DNA of 64,000 bases from Leisingera sp. ANG1 (GCF_000203975.2 NZ_AFCF02000008.1:642983-706982); one strand, 5' to 3'. Shown: positions 43,892-53,269, numbered from the stretch's first letter. Program-made: numbers and translations. Notes: generated from the letters alone by a model not told the origin.

Positions 43892-44539
43892 ATGCGCAAG
43901 TTGTTCACAGGTGTTTTTGCGGCCCTTCTTGCCTTGCTGCCCGCCCTTGCCGCGGCAGACGGCGAAACTGCGGGCGACTTCGACTATTACGTGCTGTCGC
44001 TCAGCTGGTCGCCGAACTGGTGTGCGCTGGAAGGTGATGCACGCAATGCGGACCAGTGTGACGCCCGCCATGACTACGGCTGGACCCTGCATGGCCTCTG
44101 GCCGCAATACCACCGCGGCTGGCCCAGCTACTGCCGCACCGCAGAGGCGCCGCCCAGCCGTGCAATGAGCCGGGACATGGCCGGCATCATGGGCAGCGCC
44201 GGCCTCGCCTGGCACCAGTGGAAAAAACACGGCACTTGCTCTGGCCTCAGCGCGCGGGACTATTACACAGCCATGCGCGAAGCCTACGGGCGCATCACCC
44301 GCCCCGCAGCCTTCCGCAGGCTTGAGAAGCCCGTGACCCTGCCCGCCTCTGTCGTTGAACAGGCGTTCCTGCAGGAAAACCCGGACCTGACGCGCGACAG
44401 CCTGACCATCACCTGCCGCGACGGCGCCATCCAGGAGGCCCGCATCTGCCTGTCCAAGGCACTGGAGCCGGTGCCCTGCGGGCGGGACGTGATCAAGGAC
44501 TGCACGCTGAAGAACGCCCGCTTTGCTCCTATGCGCTGA
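43892..44539 (+). CDS. Secreted ribonuclease T2-family protein with Glu-to-Gln active-site change
   Basis: A 215-residue protein with a signal peptide (LFTGVFAALLALLPALAAA). The two T2 active-site segments are present: HGLWPQY near 69 and HQWKKHGTCSGL near 110. In the family the second reads H-E-W/F-x-K-H, with Glu assisting catalysis; here Glu is Gln (codon CAG), while the histidines and lysine are kept. Such a change lowers activity in studied T2 enzymes, so this may be a slow RNase or a binding protein. Six cysteines fit disulphide formation in the periplasm. Start set by GAAAGAGG. Confidence 0.88.
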   Translation: MRKLFTGVFAALLALLPALAAADGETAGDFDYYVLSLSWSPNWCALEGDARNADQCDARHDYGWTLHGLWPQYHRGWPSYCRTAEAPPSRAMSRDMAGIMGSAGLAWHQWKKHGTCSGLSARDYYTAMREAYGRITRPAAFRRLEKPVTLPASVVEQAFLQENPDLTRDSLTITCRDGAIQEARICLSKALEPVPCGRDVIKDCTLKNARFAPMR

Positions 44540-44614
44540 GACCACCTGCTGTTTTCGGGGGACCGATGACACACTCGCGCCAGTTTGCTAGACTGTTGCG
44601 CAGGAGAAATTACG

Positions 44615-45151
44615 ATGAGGGTCCTCTTTGCGCTTCTGCTGACAGTCGCTGCGGCGCCATCCTCTGCGCAGGACAGGCTGACTGCAGGCCGCATTTCCTG
44701 TCTTGCGGTCGGCAGCGACTATGTTGCCACGGACGGACCCCGGCCCGGCGGAAAAACCGGGCACAGCAGGATAATTCCGGCAGATACCTCCCTGATCTTT
44801 GAGTACCTGCTCGATCATTCCGGTCGCCTGGACGTCTTTTTCAGAGAAGAAAACCACGAAGCCGTGTATTTTGAGGATCCATTTCTGGCTCAGGGGTTCG
44901 AAGGCTTCTTGCCCTTTGCCGGGGTGGCGGAGTTCAATTCAAACTACCGTGAGTTCTCCTTGGGGCGCCACCACATCAACTACAGCGGCAACGACCAGCT
45001 CTTTCTGAAAAGATGCTCCGGAACGGGCTGGCGCGGCCACTATGTCCAGACGTTTTTCGGGGGCCATAGCACGCAGGTCACCAAACTGCTGTGCGAAACC
45101 GAAGTGGAGGCAATTGACGAGGTTCTCGCCCGCCTTGGAGCATTGAACTGA
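44615..45151 (+). CDS. Exported protein of unknown function
   Basis: A 178-residue protein with a cleavable signal peptide (LFALLLTVAAAPSSAQ). The mature part is beta-rich with three cysteines (ISCLAVG, LKRCSG, LLCETE) and many aromatic residues; no known motif is seen. CAGGAGA precedes the ATG at 44615. It follows the RNase T2 gene by 75 bp in the same direction and may share a transcript. Its GC content is lower than that of its neighbours. Confidence 0.6.
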   Translation: MRVLFALLLTVAAAPSSAQDRLTAGRISCLAVGSDYVATDGPRPGGKTGHSRIIPADTSLIFEYLLDHSGRLDVFFREENHEAVYFEDPFLAQGFEGFLPFAGVAEFNSNYREFSLGRHHINYSGNDQLFLKRCSGTGWRGHYVQTFFGGHSTQVTKLLCETEVEAIDEVLARLGALN

Positions 45152-45285
45152 TCCAAGACAATTTTACCGGCAGTAAATAGCCTGTGAAGCGGAAATCGCC
45201 GCATTTCGTGCTACAATTACCCTTGTGCCGCGCCCGGCCCTGCCTGAACGGCACTCCGTTTTGGTCAGCGAGAAGGAGGAAGCGC

Positions 45286-46143
45286 ATGGCAAAAACAATC
45301 GGTAACCCGCTCAGCTGGCTTCTGCAGGGTGCAGAGACCACCTCCCACCACGTTGGCCAAACAGTCGGCGAGATGCGCAGCACCGGCGCCGCGGCAATGC
45401 CCGAAGCACGCAAGCTCAGCATGGACGACATCATCCATTCGCTGGCCGCCGGGCTGGAGGATTTTGCCGCCTGCCGCTCCGACGCGATGTTCCTGGTGCT
45501 GTTTTACCCAATCATCGGCATCGCGCTCATCGTGATGAGCCTGTCGATGAACCTGCTGCCGCTCATCGTGCCGATGATCATGGGCTTCGCCATTCTCGGA
45601 CCCGTCGCAGCGGTCGGGCTTTATGAAATGTCCTCGCGCCGCGAGGCCGGGCTGGAGACCCGCTGGATGGACGCCTTTGCGGTGATCCGCTCGCCCTCCT
45701 TTGGTGCTATCCTGGTGCTGGGCCTGTATCTGGCAGCCCTGTTCATCATCTGGCTTGTGGCGGCGGACATGATCTACAGCCGCACCCTGGGTCCGGAGCC
45801 GCCGGCCTCGATCATGGGCTTTATCGGCGATGTGCTGACCACCCGCGAGGGCTGGATGATGTCGATCAGCGGCGGCATCGTGGGCGCGGTTTTTGCCTTT
45901 GCCGCATTGGCGATGAGTCTGGTGTCCTTCCCGCTCCTGATGGACCGCCATGTCGGCCTGCCGGTGGCGGTGGCAACCTCGATCAAGGTTCTGCGCAAGA
46001 ACCCGATGGTCTGCATGGCTTGGGGTGTGATCGTCGGCGTTTCGCTGATCGTCGGATCAATCCCCTTCCTGGCCGGGCTGATCATCGTAGTGCCGGTGCT
46101 GGGGCATGCAACCTGGCATCTGTACCGGCGCGCGGTGGAGTGA
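45286..46143 (+). CDS. DUF2189 integral membrane protein
   Basis: A 285-residue inner-membrane protein matching the DUF2189 (COG5473) family. A soluble N-terminus with KLSMDDIIHSLAAGLEDF precedes about six hydrophobic segments in pairs, including LFYPIIGIALIVMSLSMN and VCMAWGVIVGVSLIVGSI. The motif GPVAAVGLYEMSSRREAG between helices is typical. The biochemical role of the family is unknown. AAGGAGGA precedes the ATG. Confidence 0.85.
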   Translation: MAKTIGNPLSWLLQGAETTSHHVGQTVGEMRSTGAAAMPEARKLSMDDIIHSLAAGLEDFAACRSDAMFLVLFYPIIGIALIVMSLSMNLLPLIVPMIMGFAILGPVAAVGLYEMSSRREAGLETRWMDAFAVIRSPSFGAILVLGLYLAALFIIWLVAADMIYSRTLGPEPPASIMGFIGDVLTTREGWMMSISGGIVGAVFAFAALAMSLVSFPLLMDRHVGLPVAVATSIKVLRKNPMVCMAWGVIVGVSLIVGSIPFLAGLIIVVPVLGHATWHLYRRAVE

Positions 46144-46164
46144 ACATGTGACGCCAAAAAAAAC

Positions 46165-46192
46165 AAGGGCCGGCGCATCCGCCGGCCCTTTG
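46165..46192 (+). terminator. Terminator after the DUF2189 gene
   Basis: AAGGGCCGGC-GCATCC-GCCGGCCCTTT, 21 nt after the stop codon, with a short T-run; an A-run upstream (46157-46163) gives a U-tract for the convergent qor-like gene as well. Confidence 0.8.
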
Positions 46193-46211
46193 CTGTGACT
46201 GATTGAGGCCG

Positions 46212-47195
46212 TCAGGCCACCTTCAGGACGATCTTGCCGATATGGCCGGAGCTTTCCATCCGGGCGTGGGCCGCAGCGGCCTCCTCCAGCGTAAATTCGC
46301 TGTCCATCACCGGCGCCACCTTGCCCGCTTCGATCAGCGGCCAGACCGCCTCCGCCAGATCCTGCGCAATCTGCGACTTGGCCAGGTCGCTCTGCGGGCG
46401 CAGGGTAGATCCGGTCAGCGTGAGCCGCTTGACCATCATCAGGGCAAAATTCAGCTCCACCTTGGGGCCTTGCAGAAAGGCGATCTGCACCAGCCGCCCG
46501 TCCTCGGCCATCGCCTTGATGTTGCGCGGGATGTAATCGCCGCCGACCATGTCCAGCACCAGATCGGCGCCGCCTTCCTCCCGCATCACCTTGACGAAGT
46601 CCTCGTCGCGGTAGTTGATCGCCCGCTCCGCGCCCAAGTCCAGGCAGGCCTGGCATTTTTCATCCGAACCCGCAGTTGCAAACACCCGCGCCCCGAACGC
46701 CCTGGCCAGCTGGATGGCGGTGGTGCCGATGCCGGACGAGCCGCCATGCACCAGAAACCGCTCCCCGGCTTTGAGACCACCGCGGGTGAAAACGTTGGAC
46801 CAGACGGTAAAGAAGGTCTCTGGCAAACACGCTGCCTGTTTCAGGTCCAGCCCTTCCGGCACCGGCAGGCAATGCGCCGCAGGCGTAGCCACATATTCCG
46901 CGTAACCGCCACCGGGCAGCAGCGCGCAGACCAGATCGCCCACCGCAAGGCCGCTGACGCCTGCGCCCACCGCCACCACCTCGCCGGAGGCTTCCAGCCC
47001 CGGCAGGTCGCTGGCGCCCTTGGGCGGATCATAGGCGCCTGCGCGCTGCAGCGCATCGGGGCGGTTCACGCCGGCGTAGGCCACCTTGATGACCACCTCG
47101 CCGTGGCCCGGCTGCGGCACCGGGCGCTGGCACAGCTGCAGCACCTCCGGCCCGCCGGGTTTGCTGATCTCCACCGCGCGCATCATCTCTGTCAT
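46212..47195 (-). CDS. NAD(P)H:quinone oxidoreductase, zeta-crystallin type
   Basis: A 327-residue zinc-free medium-chain dehydrogenase of the QOR/TED2 group: N-terminal GroES-like domain (YAGVNRPDALQRAG), an NADPH-binding Rossmann fold with the HGGSSGIGTTAIQLARAFGA motif near 145, and MVGGDYIPRN near 230. It reduces quinones or enones using NADPH. Zinc-ligand cysteines are absent. The ATG at 47195 follows AGGAGG. Confidence 0.9.
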   Translation of the reverse strand: MTEMMRAVEISKPGGPEVLQLCQRPVPQPGHGEVVIKVAYAGVNRPDALQRAGAYDPPKGASDLPGLEASGEVVAVGAGVSGLAVGDLVCALLPGGGYAEYVATPAAHCLPVPEGLDLKQAACLPETFFTVWSNVFTRGGLKAGERFLVHGGSSGIGTTAIQLARAFGARVFATAGSDEKCQACLDLGAERAINYRDEDFVKVMREEGGADLVLDMVGGDYIPRNIKAMAEDGRLVQIAFLQGPKVELNFALMMVKRLTLTGSTLRPQSDLAKSQIAQDLAEAVWPLIEAGKVAPVMDSEFTLEEAAAAHARMESSGHIGKIVLKVA

Positions 47196-47333
47196 CGGCT
47201 GATATCCTCCTGATCCTTGCCTCCTGCCTAGCATCCGGCCCGATGCGCGCAAACAGCAAAGGCGCCGCAGTTGGGGCGGAATGCGGACAGCGCCATCCCG
47301 GGGCCTTGCAACAGCAGGGCGGATTCCCCGTTG

Positions 47334-48149
47334 TCAGGGCTTGCGCAGGATATAGGACACGAAGTTGCAGGACCCGAAAAAGGTTCCCGCGGCTGAGGCT
47401 GCATGATGCGTCTCCGACCACTGCCGCGCTGCCGCTTCGCTGATGTGGCCCGCCGCCACCATCGCGGGCCTGTAGCTGTCCAGCATGCTCTCGAAAAACT
47501 CCGCCTTACCGGCCTCGGCGAGAATCTCAGGCAGGAAATCCGCCAATTCCAGGCCCGACCCGGCAACCAGTTCAGGGAACTGGCGCATCGCCCGCGGGTG
47601 GGCCACAACGGTTTTCAGCAACGCCTGCAGCGCTTCGTCATTCAGAGCCGGATCGCCTGCGCCGAGTGTGATCGAGGCATAGTCGCCGTCAAAGACCACC
47701 ACATGGCCACCCGAGGCAGTGACACGGGCGGCCTCCTTCAGAACCTGGGCGGGGCTGGTGACGTGGCTGAGCAGCGTATGCAGCACAACCAGGTCGTATT
47801 GGTCCTGATTTGCCTCGGTGCCGTGACTATCGGCAACGTCAAATGAGATCCGGCCGTCAAGACCCTCCTCGGCAGCCAGCCGCCGGGCCACCCCGATCAG
47901 CTCTGCGGAAAAGTCGGTTCCCGTCAAACGGGCCTCCCCGGGCAGACGCGCCGCCAAGGCTCGGGTGACAACGCCGGTTCCGCATCCCATATCGAGCACC
48001 TCGCGGCAGCGCTCCAGCGGCAGCCGGTCAAAATACCGTTCCCGCATGGCAACAAAAGGCGGGTAGGTGCCCCGGTACTCCAGGCGATCCACGACCATCT
48101 GCAGTTTTTCACTGTCGAGCGTATCGAGCGACTGAAAGATATCCGCCAT
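47334..48149 (-). CDS. Class I SAM-dependent methyltransferase
   Basis: A 271-residue methyltransferase. Motif I is VLDMGCGTGVVTRALA near 50-65, followed by the acidic GTDFSAEL, the DVADSHG post-motif and LVVLHTLLSHVTSP. This is the UbiE/Methyltransf_11 type; the substrate is not evident. The adjacent COQ9 gene makes a quinone role conceivable, but sequence alone does not show it. GAGAGG precedes the ATG. Confidence 0.82.
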   Translation of the reverse strand: MADIFQSLDTLDSEKLQMVVDRLEYRGTYPPFVAMRERYFDRLPLERCREVLDMGCGTGVVTRALAARLPGEARLTGTDFSAELIGVARRLAAEEGLDGRISFDVADSHGTEANQDQYDLVVLHTLLSHVTSPAQVLKEAARVTASGGHVVVFDGDYASITLGAGDPALNDEALQALLKTVVAHPRAMRQFPELVAGSGLELADFLPEILAEAGKAEFFESMLDSYRPAMVAAGHISEAAARQWSETHHAASAAGTFFGSCNFVSYILRKP

Positions 48150-48301
48150 CGTGTTTCCTCTCCAACCGGAATACCAAGTAAAGGGAACTTGGCACCAATT
48201 CTGGAATCACATCGGCATTCTGTCTACACCCGGTGCCCGCGGGCGGGTGAACCGGATTTCTCAATCCAGCGGGAAGCAGCAAACCGGGCCAGCCCGCTGC
48301 C

Positions 48302-49003
48302 CTACCGCCGGGGATCAACCGACCCCGGCAGATCATCGCGCCCCTTTGGCGGCTTGATCTGTTCGGCCAGCCAGTTCGGTCCCACCAACAAGGGCTTCAG
48401 GAGCGGGTTCTTCTGCAGACCGGCCTTCAGCTTCTCGAAGTCCATCACATTATCAATGCGCCGCTCCAGAAAATCCCAGGTCGCCTGATGCTCCAGGCTG
48501 TCATCACCCAGCCAGTACAGCACGGTGGCGGAATAGACACCGGCCAGCGAGGCGCGCTTGGTGTACCAGTTCAGATCGTCCGATCCGTCGCCCAGCGTGT
48601 CCCAGATCAGATCGCAGGTGGTCCAGATCGCCTTGACGCCATCGCCGGCATACTGCGGCAGCGCCAGCAGCGTGGTGCCGCGGCGCACCGCTTCCTTGTC
48701 CTCGACCGCCTCCAGCCGGTACCGCACCGCCGCCGCCACCTTGTCACGGAAGCGCATCCCGGACAGGTCTTCTGCCTGCAGCCGCGCCAGCATCCGCGAA
48801 TCACCGCGGGCGTGAAACGCCAGCGCCAGGTCGACCCCGCCGCGCGGGCAGACCGCGTGGGCCAGCACCTCCGGCACATCCGCATCCTGGCAGGCGGCGC
48901 GGAAGGTCACCTCCGACCAGCCGTCAAACGGCACATGATTCAGCGCCGCATCCAGCAGTTTATCCTTGATATCGTCCTGTGCGTGATCGTGGTCTTCGGT
49001 CAT
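48302..49003 (-). CDS. COQ9-family ubiquinone biosynthesis protein
   Basis: A 233-residue COQ9 homologue. The N-terminal part is TetR-like (LLDAALNHVPFDGWSEVTFRAA), followed by the COQ9 lipid-binding domain with LPQYAGDGVKAIWTTCDLIWD and GDGSDDLNWYTKRASLAGVY near 150-170. It presents ubiquinone intermediates to COQ7-type hydroxylases. GGGAGGG precedes the ATG at 49003. It is divergent from rpsU, a common arrangement in alphaproteobacteria. Confidence 0.93.
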   Translation of the reverse strand: MTEDHDHAQDDIKDKLLDAALNHVPFDGWSEVTFRAACQDADVPEVLAHAVCPRGGVDLALAFHARGDSRMLARLQAEDLSGMRFRDKVAAAVRYRLEAVEDKEAVRRGTTLLALPQYAGDGVKAIWTTCDLIWDTLGDGSDDLNWYTKRASLAGVYSATVLYWLGDDSLEHQATWDFLERRIDNVMDFEKLKAGLQKNPLLKPLLVGPNWLAEQIKPPKGRDDLPGSVDPRR

Positions 49004-49119
49004 CTCACCCTCCCGCTTGCGGCGTGCTGACACCCTACTAGACAAAATTTGCGCGCTTTGCTATACGGCCACCTCCTGCAAATCCTTGCAACTCAACTTA
49101 GAAAGGTGGTGAAAACCAC

Positions 49120-49326
49120 ATGCAGGTTAGTGTTCGCGACAACAACGTCGATCAGGCGCTCCGTGCCCTGAAGAAAAAGCTGCAGCGTGAAGGCGTCTTC
49201 CGCGAAATGAAGCTCAAGCAACATTTCGAAAAGCCGTCCGAGAAAAAAGCGCGCGAGAAAGCTGAAGCGATCCGCCGTGCCCGTAAACTGGCACGCAAGA
49301 AAGCCCAGCGCGAAGGTCTGCTCTAA
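49120..49326 (+). CDS. rpsU: 30S ribosomal protein S21
   Basis: A 68-residue S21, beginning [19 protein letters not shown] and continuing with the basic [20 protein letters not shown] helix and a Lys/Arg-rich C-terminus ([15 protein letters not shown]). It binds the small subunit near the anti-Shine-Dalgarno region. A likely promoter TTGCGC/TATACG lies about 70 bp upstream (about 49050-49070). Confidence 0.97.
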   Translation: MQVSVRDNNVDQALRALKKKLQREGVFREMKLKQHFEKPSEKKAREKAEAIRRARKLARKKAQREGLL

Positions 49327-50063
49327 GCATACCCTTGCTCTCCAGCTTTGGACAGCACTACGGCAGATCCCCGGATCACGCCGGAACATACGTTCAGACG
49401 ACCCCCGCGGCCCTGCCCGGGGGTTTGTCATTTGCGGCACCCCTTTCGGATAGCCCAGCGCCCCGGCAGGCCGGTCTGCCTCCTTTGCGGCACACGTAAA
49501 AATATCAAATTGATTACAAATACATCTTTAGGGTGTATTTCCCTGCCACCTTCTGCTATACAGGGATCACGGCAGGGCAAGTCAGTTGCGTTTCCCTAAC
49601 CATTGCCCCGCCGGCCGGGCTTGGAACTCCCGGTTACCCGAAACCCTGGGCAGACGGCGCTTCCCCCCGATTACCGGCGCTGGTCTTGGTCCCTGCAAAC
49701 AAGGCTCGTCTCTCCCGGGTTTTCAATTTTACCGGACGCTGCCACCCCCCGGCAGCGTCCGGACCGTTTCCAGGCCTCTGATTCCATCCTCGCCGCCTGC
49801 CTGCTGCCCGTGCGCCAGGGCGAATCCCCCGCCCCCGTCAAGTGGCCGGCAAGGCAGCAGACAATTGCCGCCGGCCTCCGTGGCGGGGCCGCAACGGTCC
49901 AAACCGGCAAAACGCGCAGAAATCCGCGTACCGTCCGCCGCTCAACGGGCAGGCCTCCGCCGTAAAACCGCAAAACCGCCCCGTCCGACTTTCGGCGGAA
50001 ACAATTTCCTTTAACCGGATGGCGCACCGCCGGAGGTCCGGCACACTCATGGAGCAGTTAACG
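49327..50063. other. Long non-coding region upstream of the CAP-RTX gene
   Basis: 737 bp with no convincing gene. It includes an AT-rich island (about 49498-49562) with promoter-like TTGATT (49510) and TGTATT, then a C-rich stretch. At 49732-49762 a perfect 12-bp hairpin, CCGGACGCTGCC-ACCCCCC-GGCAGCGTCCGG, has no U-tract on either strand. If transcription starts in the AT island, the RTX gene would have a leader of about 500 nt. Confidence 0.5.
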
Positions 50064-51251
50064 ATGTCACAGGCAAGCGAACTCGAGCGGCAGATGCTCG
50101 AGCTGATCAACGCCGAGCGCACTTCGCGCGGGCTTAACCCGGTACAGCTGGAGCTGCGGCTCAATGATTCCGCCGAGGATCACAGCGAATGGATGCTGCA
50201 AGCGGATGTGTTCTCGCACACCGGTTCGGGCGGCTCCAGCGCCGGCGACCGGATGAAGGACGCGGGCTTTGTCTTCTCCGGCAGCTGGACCTGGGCGGAA
50301 AACATCGCCTGGCAAAGCGAGCGCGGCGCGCCCGGCCTGGCCGATGACGTGATCGACCTGCACAATTCGCTGATGAACAGCCCCGGCCACCGCGCCAACA
50401 TCCTGAACGCCAATGTCGAAGTGATCGGCATCGGCATCGAGCAGGGCAACTTCAAAGGCTGGGATGCCGTGATGGTCACCCAGAACTTCGCCAAGACCAG
50501 CGCCGAACTGCAGCTGGACACCGGGTCGGGCGGCGGCTCCGGCGGCGGTGGCGGTGGCGGCGGCACAAGCCAGCCCACCATGGGCGACGATGTCCTGACC
50601 CTGGGCAGCGCCGGTACGCTGGACGGCCTGGACGGCGACGACAAGCTGACCGGCAGCGGCGGCAACGACAGCCTCAAGGGCAACGAAGGCAATGACACCG
50701 TCTATGGCGAGGGCGGCAACGACAACCTGCGGGGCGGCAGCCAGGGCGACCGCATGTACGGCGGCACCGGACGCGACACCCTGCTCGGCGATGAAGGCTA
50801 CGACAAAATCTCCGGGAACGGCGGCGATGACTCCATCGGCGGCGGGGCCGGCTACGACCGGCTTTGGGGCGGCAGCGGCAACGACACCATGCGGGGCAGC
50901 TACGGCAATGACAAGCTGTGGGGCGGCACCGGCAATGACATTCTGTATGGCGGCAGCGGCAAGGATACCCTGGACGGCGACGACGGCAATGACCGCCTGA
51001 CCGGCAAGAGCGGCGCTGACCTGTTTATCTTCAGCAACGGCAATGACACCGTCACCGATTTCAGCGTGAACACCAGCGGCGAGCGGATCGACCTGGGCGA
51101 TGCCGACGGTATCACCAGCTACAGCGACCTGATGAACAACCACACCACTCAGACCGCTAACGGCCTGCTGATCACCGACAGCGATGGCGACAGTATGCTG
51201 CTGGCCGGCATCACAGAACAGCAGCTGAACTCCGGCGACTTCCTGTTCTGA
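50064..51251 (+). CDS. CAP/SCP-domain protein with C-terminal RTX repeats, probably type I secreted
   Basis: A 395-residue protein. Residues 5-145 form a CAP (SCP/PR-1-like) domain with the pocket residues His40, Glu79 (WAEN) and His109 (NSPGHRANIL). A glycine/serine linker (154-168) leads to about 150 residues of RTX nonapeptides (GGxGNDxLxG), then a C-terminal secretion region ending SGDFLF. There is no N-terminal signal, as expected for type I export. CAP domains bind lipids or act as proteases in a few cases; the role here is unknown. The ATG at 50064 has GGAG nine nt upstream; 50049 is an alternative. Confidence 0.88.
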   Translation: MSQASELERQMLELINAERTSRGLNPVQLELRLNDSAEDHSEWMLQADVFSHTGSGGSSAGDRMKDAGFVFSGSWTWAENIAWQSERGAPGLADDVIDLHNSLMNSPGHRANILNANVEVIGIGIEQGNFKGWDAVMVTQNFAKTSAELQLDTGSGGGSGGGGGGGGTSQPTMGDDVLTLGSAGTLDGLDGDDKLTGSGGNDSLKGNEGNDTVYGEGGNDNLRGGSQGDRMYGGTGRDTLLGDEGYDKISGNGGDDSIGGGAGYDRLWGGSGNDTMRGSYGNDKLWGGTGNDILYGGSGKDTLDGDDGNDRLTGKSGADLFIFSNGNDTVTDFSVNTSGERIDLGDADGITSYSDLMNNHTTQTANGLLITDSDGDSMLLAGITEQQLNSGDFLF

Positions 51252-51272
51252 TACTCCCACCGGGCAAACAAG

Positions 51273-51300
51273 AAAGGGGCGCGCCTAGGCACGCCCCTTT
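51273..51300. terminator. Terminator between the CAP-RTX and ppk2 genes
   Basis: AAAGGGGCG-CGCCTAGGCA-CGCCCCTTT between convergent stop codons, 22 nt after the RTX gene and 19 nt from the ppk2 stop. Short A and T runs flank it on both sides. Confidence 0.75.
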
Positions 51301-51318
51301 CTGCTGTTCCGTCATGTC

Positions 51319-52236
51319 TCAGTAGATCTTCGGCACATACAGCTCATCCGGCAGCACCTGGCGCTCGTAATCCGGATTGTACTTGCGGTCCGGCAGCTCG
51401 ACCTTCTCGTGCTGCACCTCTTCATAAGGAATCTTGGTCAGCAGGTGCTCGATGCAGTTCAGCCGCTCGCGCTTCTTGTCGTTGCCCTCGACAATGTACC
51501 AGGGCGCCTCGGGGATGTTTGTGCGCTTGAACATCGCCTCCTTGGCCTTGGTGTACTGTTCCCAGCGGATCCGGCTCTCCAGATCCATCGGCGACAGTTT
51601 CCACTGTTTCATCGGGTCGTGGATGCGCATCAAAAACCGCAGCTGCTGTTCCTCATCGGTGATCGAGAACCAGTACTTCAGCAGGATAATGCCAGAGCGC
51701 ACCAGCATCCGCTCGAATTCGGGAACGTCCTGAAAGAACTGTTCGACCTGGTCTTCGCTGGCAAAGCCCATCACCCGCTCAACGCCGGCCCGGTTATACC
51801 AGGAGCGGTCGAACAGCACGATCTCACCGCCTGCGGGCAGATGCGGCACATAGCGCTGGAAATACCACTGGCTTTGCTCGCGGCGGTTCGGCGCCGGCAG
51901 TGCCACAACCCGCGCCACCCGCGGGTCCAGCCGCTGGGTGATCCGCTTGATTACCCCGCCCTTGCCGGCGCTGTCGCGGCCTTCCATCAGAATGCAGACC
52001 TTGGCGCCGGTGTGCTGCACCCAGTCCTGCACCTTAATCAGCTCCGCCTGCAGCCGCAGCAGGTTGCGGAAATAAACCTGCCGGTCCAGCATCTCCGGGT
52101 GCTGCTCGCGGTAGACCTTGCGGATCTCCTGGCTCAGCATCGGCTCGGAAAACTCGATCTCGATGTCCTCGTCCAGCGTGTCCTGCAGTTCCGCTTCCAG
52201 CCAGTCGAGAGAGGCGGTCTCAAATTCGCGGGTCAC
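51319..52236 (-). CDS. ppk2: Polyphosphate kinase 2
   Basis: A 305-residue PPK2-family protein that transfers phosphate between polyphosphate and nucleotides. Walker A is MEGRDSAGKGG near 85, the lid arginines are in LPAPNRREQSQWYFQRYV, and Walker B is IVLFDRSWYNRAG near 140. Length and motifs fit a single-domain class I PPK2. The gene starts with GTG, preceded by GGAAGGAA. A phosphate-metabolism neighbour is lacking. Confidence 0.93.
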   Translation of the reverse strand: MTREFETASLDWLEAELQDTLDEDIEIEFSEPMLSQEIRKVYREQHPEMLDRQVYFRNLLRLQAELIKVQDWVQHTGAKVCILMEGRDSAGKGGVIKRITQRLDPRVARVVALPAPNRREQSQWYFQRYVPHLPAGGEIVLFDRSWYNRAGVERVMGFASEDQVEQFFQDVPEFERMLVRSGIILLKYWFSITDEEQQLRFLMRIHDPMKQWKLSPMDLESRIRWEQYTKAKEAMFKRTNIPEAPWYIVEGNDKKRERLNCIEHLLTKIPYEEVQHEKVELPDRKYNPDYERQVLPDELYVPKIY

Positions 52237-52429
52237 GGGCGGGTTCCTTCCTTGTCAGCTGGTGCAAGTGCTGCTGTCTAGCGGCTCTATATGACGGCTT
52301 GATGTCACCCGCCCGGCTGCAGCTTCCTTTAAGGCAAGCGGAATTCCCGGGCAGGTTCAAGCGCAAAAAGAGCAATGCCCCTGCGCCACCTGCTGGAAAC
52401 CGGGCAGATGAGCGTTTTATGTGCACGCC

Positions 52430-53269
52430 ATGAGCTTTGTTCTATCCTCCCTGCCCCAAACCTGGCCCTGGCTGATCCTGATGGCGGCGCTTGCTGCCGG
52501 CTGGAGCGGCCAGCGCGGACTGGCCTTTGCCCTGCTCGCGGTCTTCGGCGGCGTTGCTTTGGCCCTCGGGCATCTGGAACCAATCGCGCTGATGGCGCTG
52601 GCCACCGGGCTGCTGTTTGCCGCCTTCATCCCCCGCACCCGCGGCCCTGCCGGGCTGATCGGCCACGCGGTGCTGGTGCTGTGGTCGCTGGCGCTTGGCG
52701 CACATCTGCTGCCGGGAGTGCGCAACCTTCTGATCCTGGACCAGGTGCAGGCCGGTCCCGCCAGCGCGCCGTACTCCCTGCACCTGAACCTCGACAAGCC
52801 GCTGGTGGTCTTCGCTCTGCTGCTGGCCTGGCCTGCCCTGTTGCAGCGCAATGATCCGGCAGGCAGGCGCGCCTTGATCTCCGGCCTTCTGATCCTCGCC
52901 GCCCTGCTGCCGCTGGCCCTGCTCACCGGCGCGCTGGAACTGGAGCCATCGCTGCCGGACTGGCTCCCGCTGTGGATGGCCTCAAACCTGCTGCTCACCT
53001 GCCTGGCAGAGGAAGCCTTCTTCCGCGGCTACCTGCAGCAAGGCCTCAGCCGCCGCTTCGGCCCGGCGGCAGGCATCGCCGCCGCCAGCCTGCTGTTCGG
53101 CCTCGCCCACATCGGCGCCGGACCTGCAGTGGCCGCATTCGCCGCGCTTCTGGGGCTGGCCTGCGGGCTGGGCTATTGGGGCGCGGGGCGGTTTTACGTG
53201 CCGGTGCTGATGCACTTCGCCTTCAACCTCACCCACCTTTTGCTGTTCACTTACCCCGGCCCGGCCTGA
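52430..53269 (+). CDS. CPBP-family intramembrane metalloprotease
   Basis: A 279-residue protein with about eight membrane helices. The CPBP (Abi/CAAX protease-like) motifs are in the C-terminal half: EEAFFRGYLQQG near 189 (EExxxR), FGLAHIG near 222 and HFAFNLTH near 264. Family members cleave substrates within the membrane or serve in immunity to bacteriocins; the role here is unknown. No strong ribosome-binding site precedes the ATG at 52430 or the GTG at 52421. Confidence 0.88.
   Translation: MSFVLSSLPQTWPWLILMAALAAGWSGQRGLAFALLAVFGGVALALGHLEPIALMALATGLLFAAFIPRTRGPAGLIGHAVLVLWSLALGAHLLPGVRNLLILDQVQAGPASAPYSLHLNLDKPLVVFALLLAWPALLQRNDPAGRRALISGLLILAALLPLALLTGALELEPSLPDWLPLWMASNLLLTCLAEEAFFRGYLQQGLSRRFGPAAGIAAASLLFGLAHIGAGPAVAAFAALLGLACGLGYWGAGRFYVPVLMHFAFNLTHLLLFTYPGPA

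Noticed and set aside
50067-51260. Minus-strand frame of 397 codons opposite the CAP-RTX gene
   Set aside because: An Ala/Val-rich antisense of RTX repeats; the plus strand has the CAP domain and repeat motifs.
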